63,084 nt of DNA from JBGTSJ01 sp041940305 (GTDB lineage: Bacteria; Planctomycetota; Planctomycetia; Planctomycetales; Planctomycetaceae): positions 1 through 63,084 of the forward strand of contig JBGTSJ010000031.1 of the NCBI GenBank assembly GCA_041940305.1, written 5' to 3'. Positions 16,995 to 27,776 of this stretch are shown piece by piece; the stretch's first letter is position 1, and each line of letters begins with the position of its first letter. The notes below the pieces were generated by a model. The model searched no databases, was not told the origin of the DNA, and was given only the letters and a program-made list of their open reading frames with translations. Position numbers and translations under genes: made by a program.

Positions 16995-19409
16995 TCAATC
17001 TTCAACCGCTGCGGCGGCGATCTTGCGGTACATCTCCGCCGCCGCGTCGTAGGCGGCCTGGGCGGCCTCGCGGTCTTCTTCACGGATCTGGTTCTGCTTG
17101 GCGTTCCAGCAGGTCTCGACGGCCTGGACGCACCATTCGGCACTCTTGCGAGAAGGATGGATGGGCTGGTCGTCCACGACGACGTAGATCGGATTTGTAT
17201 GCACGCTCGGCAGAATGCGGACTGCGACCCAGCTGGATCGCTCGATGTCCACGTCCAGCGACAGCGACTGCGTGGACCCGTCCGCTTCAATCTCCTGCGT
17301 GGCGACCGGATATCCATTCACGATGATCTCCACCGGCACAGTGCGCGTGTCACCGATGCGGGCCCGCTCAATATGCCAGTACGGCTGCTGGTCGAGCCGG
17401 CGGTTGCGGATGGCCTCGGTGCGTTCGTCGGGCTCTTCGGCGAGGAGGGCGGCCACATCGAATTCGACTTTGACCTGACCTGGTTCGCTCAGGTTGAGCT
17501 GGCTGATCTCGCCGTTCGGACCGGGTTCGCCCACATGCACGGCAGGCTCATCTGCGCCGCTCGCCGGAGTCGCGCGGAAGTCGAGGATATGGCCGAGACC
17601 GTCGCAGCAGTAGGAGCGTCCGTCGCGGACGCCGCGCACCCACGCGTCGTAATCGAGCGGCTGGTCTTCATCCAGCTTGACGTAAATGCGCCCCAGACCG
17701 ACCCGTTCGCCATAGATGCACGGAAAGTCGGTCTCGCCGCTGATCTTCGAGCGGAAGCCGCAATTGTTGGTGTGGTACCAGATGTTGAGTTCCCAGATGG
17801 CGGGCGTATCCACGGCCGAAATGAAATCGCACGCGCCGTGGGCGACGGTCACGATGTACTCATTCGCGCCGATGCCGTCGAAAGGCGGCATCGCGAAATC
17901 GGGAAGCTTGTCGGCAGCGCGGCCTCCGGACGGGCGGCGATTCGGGTAATTGATCGGATCGAGACGCTCACCGTTGGGACCGTAGTCGGGCAGGGCCAGA
18001 CCCCAGCCACTGTGGCTGTAGCCGACGACCGCATCCTGACGCTGTCCCCACTGCAGCACCGGCATCGTCCAGCTGGGCCATTCTTCGATCAGCGTGGCGC
18101 CCGGATAGTCGTCCTCAATGAGACCCAACAGGCAGAGATGCCCCGCATGTGACGACGGAAAGCCGCTCACCTCGACGTCGTAGCGCATGAGATAGCTCGG
18201 CCGCGAAAGGGCGGACACCTTGCCTTCGAAGTACTGCTTCTGGGCATACCAGCAGGGCCCCCAGGACAGAACGCACCCGACGTTGAGGTCTTCGCCCAGC
18301 ACGTGCCGCATCATGTCGGCGGGACTGACTCCCTCCGTGGGACTGTCGTAGTGTTTGCAGCCGGCGGCATGCACATGGTGATCGCCGGAGAACCAGTTGC
18401 GCTCCTTCGGATGGATCCAGCGGCGGAGCGGGAACTCAACGGCCTGGCTCACGACCCCCGATTCGACGATCAACTGATGCGTGTCGACGTAATACTCGGG
18501 ACCACGAGTGACTTCGACGGTGTACTCGCCGGGCGGGAGATGCACGGATTCGCCGTCGGCGCGATAGATCTGGTTGTGAAAGAAGAAATCGGGAGCGAGC
18601 CGTCGCGCGGGATTGGGATAGACGTGGCCGTGAGAGTCTTTGATGGTGAAGGCGGCCATCGTCGGCGTGCCGTCAATGTCCTTGACGTTCAGCACGACTT
18701 CAACCGACGGCACGGCGTTGAACAGGATGGGGACCTCGCTCCGAAAGCCGAGATCCTGCGTCCCCTGGCCGACGTTAAAGACGAGGGTCGCTTCGCGGCG
18801 GCCGGTGTCCCGCGAGTACAACTGCAGGATGCGGTATTCGACAACGAGTCCGGAGAGCTCCGGTTTGAGGGGCTGCTTGTTGAACAGTTCGATGTCCAGG
18901 AACCGCTGCGCGGCTTCGGCGGGAGTGACGAGGTCCTGGTCGGTCTGCGGTCGCTGCCGGGCGCCCTGCCCGAGCTGATAGACCGGCGCGGCCTGCGGGC
19001 TTTCGACCCGGAGTTGCGGGGTGATCTGCGCTTCGTTGTGCACCTTGACGAGAAACGTGCTCCAGCCCTGCTGCATCAACTGCTTGGCGACGGGACCTTC
19101 CTTGGCGGAGACGCGGCTCTCCGGATTGATGGTGACCTGGGCCAGGCAGTGCTTGTCGAGGATTTCCTGAATGGCCGTGACGCTGTCCTTCGCATCGTCC
19201 AGCTGCATCGCGTCCTGCAAAGCGGCGACGTCTTCGTCGGGCAGCGGAGCGCCGACGACATCAAGGGCCTGTAGCAGCCGCTCGGTAGCGGCGATCAACG
19301 GCTGCGGCTCGACGTTCGACACCACGTCGAGTTCGGCGGCAGGGCAGGTCTCACAGCGAATGCATAGCAGGGCGGCAACGCATGAGGCCGCGAGGGCAAA
19401 GCGCAGCAT
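16995..19409 (-). CDS. Secreted CehA/McbA-type PHP-domain metallohydrolase
   Basis: An 804-residue exported protein. A signal peptide (MLRFALAASCVAALLCIRCE) is followed by about 330 residues of beta-rich sequence, then a PHP-like metal site NWFSGDHHVHAAGCKHY (about residues 345-360). Further His/Asp residues follow in GYSHSGWGLALPDYG and VTVAHGACDFISAVDTPAIWE, as in CehA/McbA-family hydrolases. The C-terminus ends in a charged helix (EDREAAQAAYDAAAEMYRKIAAAA). The ATG at 19409 has GAGGAG nine bases upstream. Some relatives act on carbaryl-like esters, but planctomycete members are probably general hydrolases. The substrate is unknown. Confidence 0.85.
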   Translation of the reverse strand: MLRFALAASCVAALLCIRCETCPAAELDVVSNVEPQPLIAATERLLQALDVVGAPLPDEDVAALQDAMQLDDAKDSVTAIQEILDKHCLAQVTINPESRVSAKEGPVAKQLMQQGWSTFLVKVHNEAQITPQLRVESPQAAPVYQLGQGARQRPQTDQDLVTPAEAAQRFLDIELFNKQPLKPELSGLVVEYRILQLYSRDTGRREATLVFNVGQGTQDLGFRSEVPILFNAVPSVEVVLNVKDIDGTPTMAAFTIKDSHGHVYPNPARRLAPDFFFHNQIYRADGESVHLPPGEYTVEVTRGPEYYVDTHQLIVESGVVSQAVEFPLRRWIHPKERNWFSGDHHVHAAGCKHYDSPTEGVSPADMMRHVLGEDLNVGCVLSWGPCWYAQKQYFEGKVSALSRPSYLMRYDVEVSGFPSSHAGHLCLLGLIEDDYPGATLIEEWPSWTMPVLQWGQRQDAVVGYSHSGWGLALPDYGPNGERLDPINYPNRRPSGGRAADKLPDFAMPPFDGIGANEYIVTVAHGACDFISAVDTPAIWELNIWYHTNNCGFRSKISGETDFPCIYGERVGLGRIYVKLDEDQPLDYDAWVRGVRDGRSYCCDGLGHILDFRATPASGADEPAVHVGEPGPNGEISQLNLSEPGQVKVEFDVAALLAEEPDERTEAIRNRRLDQQPYWHIERARIGDTRTVPVEIIVNGYPVATQEIEADGSTQSLSLDVDIERSSWVAVRILPSVHTNPIYVVVDDQPIHPSRKSAEWCVQAVETCWNAKQNQIREEDREAAQAAYDAAAEMYRKIAAAAVED

Positions 19410-19605
19410 GGTCCGACTCCTCAATCGCGATGGGCGGGGTTGACGCCCGTCATTCTGCGAGGGGCCTACGGCAAGTTCAAGGAACAGGGGAAAGGCGCTT
19501 TATCGCGACGTCACTTTGAGCGGCTGACAGATCCAAACGAAACCGGCACGTGGCGTCCTTTCGCGTGTGATTGACTCCGCCGGTTATTGCGGACACGATT
19601 CCGGT

Positions 19606-20430
19606 ATGAACACACAGGGAGCGACGATTCGGATTGGCTTCATCGGCGCGGGCCGGATGGCGACCGCCCTGGCCAAGGGTTTGCTGGATTCGCGGTTTTC
19701 CGCGCCGGACCATCTCAGTGCCAGCGACGTGGACGCGGGATCGCGCTCGGGCTTTTCGCGCGAGACTTCCGTTGAAGCGATCGAGTCCAACAAGCAGGTG
19801 GCTGAGACTTCGGACGTCATCGTGCTGGCGGTCAAGCCGCAGACGATGCAGGCGGTGCTGGCGGAGTTGCGGGAAGTGGTCAGCGCCCGGCAGTTGGTCG
19901 TTTCGGTGGCGGCGGGCGTGACCTTGCAGACGCTGGCGGGTGCGTTCGGCGCCGGGGCGCGGCTCGCCCGCGTTATGCCGAACACGCCATGCCTGGTGGG
20001 TCGCGGTGCATCCGCTTATGCAATCGGCGGAGCCGCGACGCAGGAGGATGCCGCTCTGGTGGAGCGGATGCTGACAACGGTCGGCATCGCGGTGCAGGTC
20101 TCCGAGCCGTTGCTGGACGCCGTTACGGGCTTGTCAGGCAGCGGCCCGGCGTACGCGTTTCAGGTGATCGAGGCACTCAGCGACGGCGGTGTGCGAGCGG
20201 GACTGCCGCGGGACATCGCCACGCGACTGGCGGCTCAAACTCTGCTGGGCGCGGCCGAGATGGTGCTCAGGACGGGTCAGCATCCGGGACAGTTGAAGGA
20301 CGCCGTCACCAGCCCAGGCGGAACAACAATCGCCGGATTGCATGAGCTGGAGCGCGGGGGCATGCGGGCCGCGCTGATCAACGCCGTGCTCGCCGCGACG
20401 GTGCGGTCGCAGGAGTTGGGACGGTCGTAG
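19606..20430 (+). CDS. proC: Pyrroline-5-carboxylate reductase
   Basis: A 274-residue enzyme catalysing the last step of proline synthesis, reduction of 1-pyrroline-5-carboxylate with NAD(P)H. The N-terminal Rossmann motif is IRIGFIGAGRMATALAKGLL, followed by VIVLAVKPQTM and MPNTPCLVGRGASAYA. The C-terminal dimerisation/catalytic region has the signature GLSGSGPAYAFQVIEALSDGGVRAGLPRDIA and LKDAVTSPGGTTIAGLHELE. The ATG at 19606 gives the normal length. It is monocistronic in appearance. A strong inverted repeat follows about 20 nt after the stop. Confidence 0.96.
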   Translation: MNTQGATIRIGFIGAGRMATALAKGLLDSRFSAPDHLSASDVDAGSRSGFSRETSVEAIESNKQVAETSDVIVLAVKPQTMQAVLAELREVVSARQLVVSVAAGVTLQTLAGAFGAGARLARVMPNTPCLVGRGASAYAIGGAATQEDAALVERMLTTVGIAVQVSEPLLDAVTGLSGSGPAYAFQVIEALSDGGVRAGLPRDIATRLAAQTLLGAAEMVLRTGQHPGQLKDAVTSPGGTTIAGLHELERGGMRAALINAVLAATVRSQELGRS

Positions 20431-20449
20431 GGGATGGGGGAGGAATCGA

Positions 20450-20533
20450 GGATTCAAGGAGTCAAGGATTCGAGGGATACAGGCGCAATCCGTCGCCCCC
20501 CTCGAATCCTTGACTCCTCGCCCCCTTGAATCC
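20450..20533. terminator. Long inverted repeat downstream of proC
   Basis: A perfect 20-bp arm at 20457-20476 pairs with 20499-20518 around a 22-nt loop. An outer 10-bp pair (20450-20459 with 20524-20533, GGATTCAAGG/CCTTGAATCC) extends it. It could act as a terminator for proC, although there is no U-rich tail. Its arms are made of AGGATTC-like words, so it may also be a dispersed spacer repeat. Confidence 0.65.
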
Positions 20534-20656
20534 TTTCCCCTCCTCCGTCCGGCATTTGACTCCCACTTCCCGCGACGTAGCTTTGCAACAACCATTTCGC
20601 CGCATTGCGCCTGGTGGTGCGCCCGGCGAGGCGATGTCCCCGTTGCGAGCACAGGC

Positions 20657-22765
20657 ATGCCGGCCAATCTGCAGCATCCGTTCAAGGAACGCCGTACATC
20701 CGTTCCTCCCAGTGCGCACCCTGCGGACTCCTCACGAATCCTGATGACGCTGCTGTCTCTGGTGCGTTCAGCCGATGAGACGAGCGGCGGGCCGCTTGGA
20801 AATCAGTACGACGAGTTCGTCAAACCGGGCGTGCTGCGGAGCCTGCTCTCGGCGCTGCACTACCGTGACGAGGCGACGGTCTATCACAGCCGGCGCGTCG
20901 CGCTGGCCGCGGTGGGCATCGCGGGCGAACTGGGTTGGGAGGAGCATGAGCTGCGGATGCTCGAGATCGCGGCGATGCTGCACGACCTGGGAAAGATTGG
21001 CGTGCCGGACAGCATCCTGCACAAACCGGCCGCGCTGAGCCCGGACGAAGCCGAACTCGTAGCCCAGAACCACAACGTGGGTCTGACAATTCTCCAGGCC
21101 TGTCGCGTGCAGAACCAGGTCGTGGAGTTGATCGGACAGTCGGCGCGGTGTCCGGTGGAAGTGCATGGACTGACGTCAAAGCCGGTCGGCGATATGCAGC
21201 TGGGGGCGCGGATTCTGGCCGTGTCGGACATGTACGACTCACTGATCCATGACCAGTCGTACCGCACGCACCTGGCGCACAGCGAAGCGATCAATACGCT
21301 GATCGAATCAGAGCGCCAACTGGATCGCAATGTCATCGCGGCCTTGCGGCGCTGGCTCGCAGAAGGGGGCCAGACGATGCTGTCGGACCAGAAGCACGCC
21401 GCCGACGCGATCAGGGCCAGCGCGCCCATCGACGCGTCGACCATCGGCCAGGCCAGTTCGTTGTGCCATGCGTTCGCGTATCTGCACGTACTCGAAAGCC
21501 TGTACGACGCCTACTACATCACCGACTCCGACCTCAGGCTGGTTGTCTGCAGCCACGGATTGACCCGGCTCTTTCCCGACTCCGCATTTGTGCCGGGTGA
21601 ACCATGGTCGCGGCGGCTGATCGGCGGTATCGACGAACGGGGCCACACTCTGCCGGACACGGCGTATCCCCTGCACAAGGTGCTGGATACAAACCAGCCG
21701 CACTGCAGCATTCTGCGGCTGCCTTCGGACTCCGGTCAGAGGCACGAAGTCGAGTTTCACGCCATCCCCCTGCAGGATGCGCGGGGTGGACTGCACGGCG
21801 TCGCGGAGATCGTCCGCGATCTGTCGCACTCGAAGCGGAACGCGGCGCTGTACACGGAACTCCGCCAGGCCGCCAATCACGATCCCCTCACGGGCGTGGC
21901 GAACCGCGGTCAACTGGAATCGCGCCTGTCTGATCTGTACGCGGATTTTGAACAGTCGCCCCACCCGGAACCGTTCAGCGTGATCTTTCTGGACATCGAC
22001 CACTTTAAGCGGATCAACGACACCTACGAGCATGCGACCGGCGATGAAGTGCTGGTCAACCTGGTGCGGCTTCTGGAAGACGAGTTGTATTCGGGCGAGA
22101 CGCTGGGACGTTACGGCGGCGAAGAATTCCTGATCCTGTGTCCGGGCACGGACCTGGAGCATGCCGTGAAACGAGCCGAGCGCGTCCGCCGAGCGATCCA
22201 GAACGCGAACCTGGTCGCCAACCGCGAGATTCCGGTGACCGCCTCGCTCGGCGTGTCGGAAATCGGTCCTGAAGAGCCGGCTGAAGCGGTGCTGCATCGC
22301 GCCGATCAGGCGCTCTATGACGCGAAACGCTCGGGCCGCAACCGCGTCTGCTTTCGCGTGGCCGGCGACGGAACCTCCGGACAGGCGCAGTCAAGGAGTT
22401 CGCCCTGCTTCTTGCACGAGACCAGCTTCGTCGCCTGCATGGCCGACGACATCATCGTTTACAAGTTGAAGGGGTTCGTGCAGGACTACAACGCCAGGCT
22501 GATCGACGTGCAGCCGAACCTCGTGGCGCTCAGGCTGGGTGAAACGACGCTGACCCGGCGGTGGGGGCGCACTGCGGAACGTCAGGCTGTCGAGATGATC
22601 GTCAGTCTGAGCGAGTTTGACTCGCAGCGCAAGCGATCGACGACGCGTCGCGTCAAACTGGACGTAGCCGTGACGCCCGTCGGCAAAGCGCCGGATGAGG
22701 AGACTTTCCAGTCGCGTGCGGCCCGCGCGGTCGAACTGCTGCGCTCTTATCTGCTCGCGGACTGA
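20657..22765 (+). CDS. Diguanylate cyclase with an N-terminal degenerate HD-GYP-like domain
   Basis: About 702 residues from the ATG at 20657. The frame is open to a TTG at 20510 inside the inverted repeat, and an ATG at 20744 is also possible. An HD-type domain has YHSRRVALAAVGIA and MLHDLGKIGVPDSILHKP, but the H-H-E-x-x-D-x-x-G-Y-P segment of active HD-GYP phosphodiesterases is replaced by unrelated sequence. A PAS-like region follows, then GGDEF with an intact active site, RYGGEEFLIL, and FLDIDHFKRINDTYEH. No RxxD inhibitory site was seen. The last 110 residues (from FLHETSFVACMADDIIVYK) form an unrecognised domain. It is probably a cytoplasmic c-di-GMP synthase. Confidence 0.88.
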   Translation: MPANLQHPFKERRTSVPPSAHPADSSRILMTLLSLVRSADETSGGPLGNQYDEFVKPGVLRSLLSALHYRDEATVYHSRRVALAAVGIAGELGWEEHELRMLEIAAMLHDLGKIGVPDSILHKPAALSPDEAELVAQNHNVGLTILQACRVQNQVVELIGQSARCPVEVHGLTSKPVGDMQLGARILAVSDMYDSLIHDQSYRTHLAHSEAINTLIESERQLDRNVIAALRRWLAEGGQTMLSDQKHAADAIRASAPIDASTIGQASSLCHAFAYLHVLESLYDAYYITDSDLRLVVCSHGLTRLFPDSAFVPGEPWSRRLIGGIDERGHTLPDTAYPLHKVLDTNQPHCSILRLPSDSGQRHEVEFHAIPLQDARGGLHGVAEIVRDLSHSKRNAALYTELRQAANHDPLTGVANRGQLESRLSDLYADFEQSPHPEPFSVIFLDIDHFKRINDTYEHATGDEVLVNLVRLLEDELYSGETLGRYGGEEFLILCPGTDLEHAVKRAERVRRAIQNANLVANREIPVTASLGVSEIGPEEPAEAVLHRADQALYDAKRSGRNRVCFRVAGDGTSGQAQSRSSPCFLHETSFVACMADDIIVYKLKGFVQDYNARLIDVQPNLVALRLGETTLTRRWGRTAERQAVEMIVSLSEFDSQRKRSTTRRVKLDVAVTPVGKAPDEETFQSRAARAVELLRSYLLAD

Positions 22766-22897
22766 GCATTGCGCATGCGGGGCTTGTTCAGTCGACCTCA
22801 ACGACGAACTGGCGGTGGACGCCACATGCCGTCTCAGCGAGGCGCGAAGTCCCCTGCGGAGCGTCGTTGCCGTTGCCCATCCGATCGTTCCGCCGGC

Positions 22898-24445
22898 TCA
22901 CCGTCCCTTGCTGAAGTCGGCGCCAAAGACGTCGAGCATCTCGCGTTCGGTGGCCGCCCGTTCCTCGTTAATCATCTGCCAGATTTGGTCCCGGTCGGGG
23001 GCGGTGGCCTGGACGGCCTGCGCCTGCTGGGCGCGGACGTCCTGCAGGTTGCTGGTGACGTCAACCGACATGGGCTGCCCGTAGTAATACGGGCCGTAGG
23101 CGGTGTAGGCGCCTCCCCACCACCAGTCGAAGCCGGTTTGATAGGCGGGCTGGACGTTGACGTTGTAAACAACCGAGTCGTTGAGGGCGTCGATCTCCAT
23201 CGCCGTGCCGCGCAAGGATGCCGCGAGGGCCAGCAAACGTTCCCGCATCGTCACACCGTATTCCAGCAGCGTGGGGTGGACGCCCGAGGTCGGCAGGTGC
23301 GCAATCCGCTCGGCGAAGTTCACGTGCCACTGTGCGGTGCGCCCGTAGCTCTTCGCTCGACTGTAGGCGCGCTGCAGATCGTCGATGTTCCCGTTCACGG
23401 CCTTGAAGTACCGACGGGACGCGGCCAGGTCGATCCGGCTGCCGGCCGAGACCTCGGGCATCGGTTCCGGAGGCGTCTGGGCGACGGGCTCGGCCGACGA
23501 CGCGGGAGGTGGGGTCGTGACGAGGCTCAGGACGCGCCGCAGGCTCTCGTCCGAAAGCGGCATCTTCATCGTGACCGTCCGGCCCCGCACTGCGACCGTG
23601 GCGTCTTCCAGCTCGTCGAGAGCGGCTCCGGCATCGTGCACGAGTTCGATCAGCAGCGGCTTGATGTACTCCGCCTCGTCCCCCAGCGAACGCCCAAAGT
23701 CCATCTGGATCTCCGCCGACGCCGTTTCCGCGACGTGCACCCGCAACTGCACGCCGCGCAGCGTTTGGAAATCGAGCGTGAGAGCGGTCTTCGCCTGCGG
23801 CTTGTCCTGCAGGGCCGCTGAGCCATCGAGGCGATAACGCACCAGTGCCGGCTCCAGCATGTCCTGCATGTCGAGCGCAATGACGATCTGCGCGTCGGCA
23901 TCCCCGGCGGCCTCGCGCAGATACTCGCTCGGTCCGGCCCGCGTCTCACCGATCCACCGCGACACCTGCTGCCGCCCCGCCGGAGCGATGACTCCCAGCA
24001 CTTTCGGCGTCTCCCCCGCCAACTCGACGAAATACCCCCCCAGCCGCGGCGCGAAGACCGCCTGATGTTCCGCGATCTCCTGGACTTCGGTCCCTTCCTT
24101 GTCGGCCAGCGTCGTCATCTCGTAATCGTCCGGCAACGGCAGCACGGCCACCGTCCAGTCCCGTTGCCGTGCGCCGAACTGTGCGTGCGACGCCCGGACG
24201 AAAACCTTGACCCATGGCGGCAGCGTCATCGAACCCGCAAGGAACTCCGCCTCGTGCTTCGCCGCCCAATCCTCCTGTTGGCCGCGCGGGCTGTTCTTTA
24301 GATCGTCAATGCGGAGGATGGCAATCGAGTTGGCGTCGTCGGGAACAAACGGCAGCAGTGACTCGGCCGACTGACTCCAGGCCGTGCTTGCGGTCAGCAG
24401 CAGGGAACACGGAAACAGCGAACGTAGGAGCAGGCGCAAGAACAT
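22898..24445 (-). CDS. Secreted protein of unknown function
   Basis: A 515-residue protein with a clear signal peptide (MFLRLLLRSLFPCSLLLTASTAWSQS, given here as positions 1-26). Residues about 27-330 carry alternating strands and helices with VFVRASHAQFGARQRDWTVA and a segment RVLSLVTTPPPA. A Pro-rich linker (about 330-350) precedes a helical region, then a Tyr/Trp/Gly-rich stretch (about 440-460, WWWGGAYTAYGPYYYG), and a charged helical end. No catalytic motif was recognised. Similar signal-peptide proteins whose mature part opens FVPDDANSIAILR occur in planctomycetes in my recollection, but I cannot name a family. It lies 200 nt downstream of the PqaA-like gene in the same orientation. Confidence 0.75.
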   Translation of the reverse strand: MFLRLLLRSLFPCSLLLTASTAWSQSAESLLPFVPDDANSIAILRIDDLKNSPRGQQEDWAAKHEAEFLAGSMTLPPWVKVFVRASHAQFGARQRDWTVAVLPLPDDYEMTTLADKEGTEVQEIAEHQAVFAPRLGGYFVELAGETPKVLGVIAPAGRQQVSRWIGETRAGPSEYLREAAGDADAQIVIALDMQDMLEPALVRYRLDGSAALQDKPQAKTALTLDFQTLRGVQLRVHVAETASAEIQMDFGRSLGDEAEYIKPLLIELVHDAGAALDELEDATVAVRGRTVTMKMPLSDESLRRVLSLVTTPPPASSAEPVAQTPPEPMPEVSAGSRIDLAASRRYFKAVNGNIDDLQRAYSRAKSYGRTAQWHVNFAERIAHLPTSGVHPTLLEYGVTMRERLLALAASLRGTAMEIDALNDSVVYNVNVQPAYQTGFDWWWGGAYTAYGPYYYGQPMSVDVTSNLQDVRAQQAQAVQATAPDRDQIWQMINEERAATEREMLDVFGADFSKGR

Positions 24446-24646
24446 AGTGGCCTCGTCGTGAGAAGGGGATCGACGCGGCTGAGCGCATCTGAATCCCGGG
24501 CGTGCATGGAACGCCCATGTGTCCGATTTCCGACAATTGTGGCGGAGGTCCCGGACATTCTCAACGCTGCCGGTCAGGTGACCGAACTACGAAGTCGCAG
24601 CGTCAGGCCGCGACGAGCGTCCGGTTCATTCCTCTCCAGCACCGCC

Positions 24647-25990
24647 TCAGTTTCCAGCTGCCTCGCCAGGTTCCTGGAAGACGCGCGTGGTGAGCGAATA
24701 GGGAATCCCGCCGGCGTCGAACTGCAACTCGCCGTAGAGAGCCAGATGGGCGGGAGCGGGGTCGTCGAGCGTGGCCGTGAACTGATCGCCCTCCGCCGCC
24801 ATCGGCGCGGAACTCCAGCGGGACTCGCGGAAGTCCCGATTGGACGACGTGGCCGACCAGATGCGGGCGGCCTTCGGCTGGACGTTGGAACGAATAATCA
24901 GCCGGTGTTGGCCGTTGCCATTGGCATGCTTCCACTCCAGCTCGGGCAGAGGCTGCCCGGTCGCATTGAAGCGAAAGAAGACTGCAAGCGTCTGCAGCGC
25001 CTTGTCGCGACCGCCGTCGAGTCCGTGGCCGGCATTGGGGACCAGGTGGATGAACTTGGGACCTTCGAGATCGTACCAGTAGTTCTTCAGCGCGTCGACG
25101 ACCCAGTAGCGGTCGTTGGTGCCGTTGATGATGAGCTTGGGGAGCGTGAGCTCGCCGCGGTAGGTGTAGGGATCCATCATCTTCCAGAGCGCCTCCTCGC
25201 GGGGCGTCATGGGAGTGTCGTCCGTCTTGACGAGACCTTTACGTGTGTAGTCGTCGATCTGTTCGCTGAACTTCCCCCAGACATCCATCTGATGCTGCGT
25301 CTGCACAGGGAAATTGAGAGTGTCAATGACGATGGGGGCGGTCGCGATCACGCGGTCGTCCGCGACAGGGGTGAGCCAACTCGTCCAGCCGCGCTTCGAC
25401 GCGCCGGTGATGACGAATCCCTCCACGTCCTGCTGCCACGTTTCTTGCGAGAACTCCTGCAGTGCGTCCATCGCCTTGACGGCGCTTTTGACCATCGGAA
25501 ACAGCAGTGGCCAGGTGTCGTCCCCGGTCTCCAGATACTTGAGCCAGGTCTCGGTGATCAGGTCGTCCTCGACGTGATCTCCGAGCAGCGGCTGGTTGGG
25601 GACGTGATGCAGCATGGCGATGCGGGCGCCGCAGAGCTTCGCGAGCGCGAGCCCCATCTGCATTTCCTCTTCCTTGATCTCGCGCCCCGTCCGTCCGCCG
25701 GTGACGAACAGCAGCATCTGCTCGGGGTGATCAATCCGCTTCGGCTCATAGACCATGAGCGGATGCGTCCAGACGATGTCCTGCCACGTCTGGGAGATTA
25801 GCCGCAGCGCGTGCACGTTTCCTTCGGCCGTTTCGCGCACCTGCTCCACGCTCCATTGGTACGCCGGCTCCTCACGGGCGACGTAACGGTGGAGGGAATC
25901 GGGCGTCGGGCCCCCAGATTCCGTAGCCTGCGCTTCGGCAAAGACGACCAAGAACGCGAGAAGTCCACCGAGAATCCCAACACCCTTCAT
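24647..25990 (-). CDS. PhoPQ-activated pathogenicity-related (PqaA-like) secreted alpha/beta hydrolase
   Basis: A 447-residue exported protein. A signal peptide (MKGVGILGGLLAFLVVFAEAQA) is followed by DSLHRYVAREEPAYQW, the PqaA opening. The serine nucleophile elbow is probably ITGASKRGWTSWL, where the family has GxSKRG. Later come KLIINGTNDRYWVVDALK (acid) and LVPNAGHGLDG (histidine), completing a plausible triad. PqaA is regulated by PhoP/PhoQ in Salmonella and its substrate is unclear. The ATG at 25990 has AAGGAA upstream. It sits 8 nt after a small lipoprotein gene and probably shares its transcript with that gene and the DUF1559 gene. Confidence 0.88.
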   Translation of the reverse strand: MKGVGILGGLLAFLVVFAEAQATESGGPTPDSLHRYVAREEPAYQWSVEQVRETAEGNVHALRLISQTWQDIVWTHPLMVYEPKRIDHPEQMLLFVTGGRTGREIKEEEMQMGLALAKLCGARIAMLHHVPNQPLLGDHVEDDLITETWLKYLETGDDTWPLLFPMVKSAVKAMDALQEFSQETWQQDVEGFVITGASKRGWTSWLTPVADDRVIATAPIVIDTLNFPVQTQHQMDVWGKFSEQIDDYTRKGLVKTDDTPMTPREEALWKMMDPYTYRGELTLPKLIINGTNDRYWVVDALKNYWYDLEGPKFIHLVPNAGHGLDGGRDKALQTLAVFFRFNATGQPLPELEWKHANGNGQHRLIIRSNVQPKAARIWSATSSNRDFRESRWSSAPMAAEGDQFTATLDDPAPAHLALYGELQFDAGGIPYSLTTRVFQEPGEAAGN

Positions 25991-25998
25991 CACGAAGA

Positions 25999-26463
25999 TT
26001 ATTCCTTGCTTGAGAGCTGGATCTGGCCCATGTTGACCGGCTCGGATCCAGAGCTGACAGAAAGTTTGAACTCGGATGTTTTCGGGTCGGTGTACTGTCC
26101 GCCGAGCTTGTCCCGTCCTCCGTAGCTCATCGAAACCAAGTTGAATTCCTTCCACTCGAAAGTCAGGACGTACTCGCCCGGAGGAACTCCGTCGCCCGCT
26201 TCGTAGGTCGAGATTGCGAACTGGCCGTTATCTCCGGTCACAGTCTGCGAATAGGTCGGATGCTCCTTATCGATCTCCTGCAGGCTCTGACACTGAATTT
26301 GCACGGGAGTCGTCGGAGCCTGCCCATCCACAAGGACGGTGCCAGTCACCGGAATCGTCTCCTTGCGAAAGGGCTCTTCCTGACTCCTGCACGAGACCAA
26401 GGCAGCGGGAAGCAGACAGCCTACAATAACTCTGCACACTGCGCTCAGGACTGAATTCGACAT
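25999..26463 (-). CDS. Small lipoprotein with carboxypeptidase-regulatory-like domain
   Basis: A 154-residue putative lipoprotein. After a hydrophobic signal (SAVCRVIVGCLLPAAL) the lipobox LVSC would place a lipidated Cys near residue 25. The mature part is a single beta-sandwich of the carboxypeptidase-regulatory or transthyretin-like type: IPVTGTVLVDGQAP at its start, GDNGQFAISTYEAGDGVPPGEYVLTFEW in the middle. Pairing of such a lipoprotein directly downstream of a DUF1559 gene is a common planctomycete arrangement. Here the DUF1559 gene lies 80 nt upstream. The ATG at 26463 was chosen over a longer in-frame extension because it begins the signal sequence. Confidence 0.85.
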   Translation of the reverse strand: MSNSVLSAVCRVIVGCLLPAALVSCRSQEEPFRKETIPVTGTVLVDGQAPTTPVQIQCQSLQEIDKEHPTYSQTVTGDNGQFAISTYEAGDGVPPGEYVLTFEWKEFNLVSMSYGGRDKLGGQYTDPKTSEFKLSVSSGSEPVNMGQIQLSSKE

Positions 26464-26543
26464 GCATCCACAACCATAAACCGGTAAGGCGGACTGCGAC
26501 CGGAAACGACAATCCATTCCCGAGTATCAAACGCGTCGGGAGC

Positions 26544-27554
<1,011 letters not shown>

Positions 27555-27659
27555 GTCAACCTCCGGTTCGCAGAGAAGAGAATGGGACGCTACAGAACGG
27601 AACGTCGATTGAACCTCGCCGGCCGGGGAAACCTGATCGGAAATCCCGGACGGGCCAGC

Positions 27660-27734
27660 CAATTAGTTGCAATTAATTGAGAGTGAGATGCATACTATCC
27701 TTCCGCGATCTCGATCGTCAAGCGACCGGTCGCG
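27660..27734. promoter_or_regulatory. Candidate operators between the DUF1559 gene and a GntR regulator
   Basis: The 221-nt divergent spacer holds two palindromes. One is AT-rich with arms CAATTA/TAATTG and an 8-nt centre (27660-27679). The other is the perfect 12-mer GCGACCGGTCGC (27723-27734), flanked by GATCG on both sides. The first, lying upstream of the GntR gene, has a size suited to GntR-family binding. This is inference from position and symmetry only. Confidence 0.35.
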
Positions 27735-27776
27735 ATCGTCGCCCCTGATTTCCAGCACCTCCGTCCGCCCTGATTC

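Noticed and set aside
20510..20656. Upstream extension of the GGDEF gene to a TTG start
   Set aside because: It would begin inside the inverted repeat and adds residues of no domain. The ATG at 20657 is more likely.
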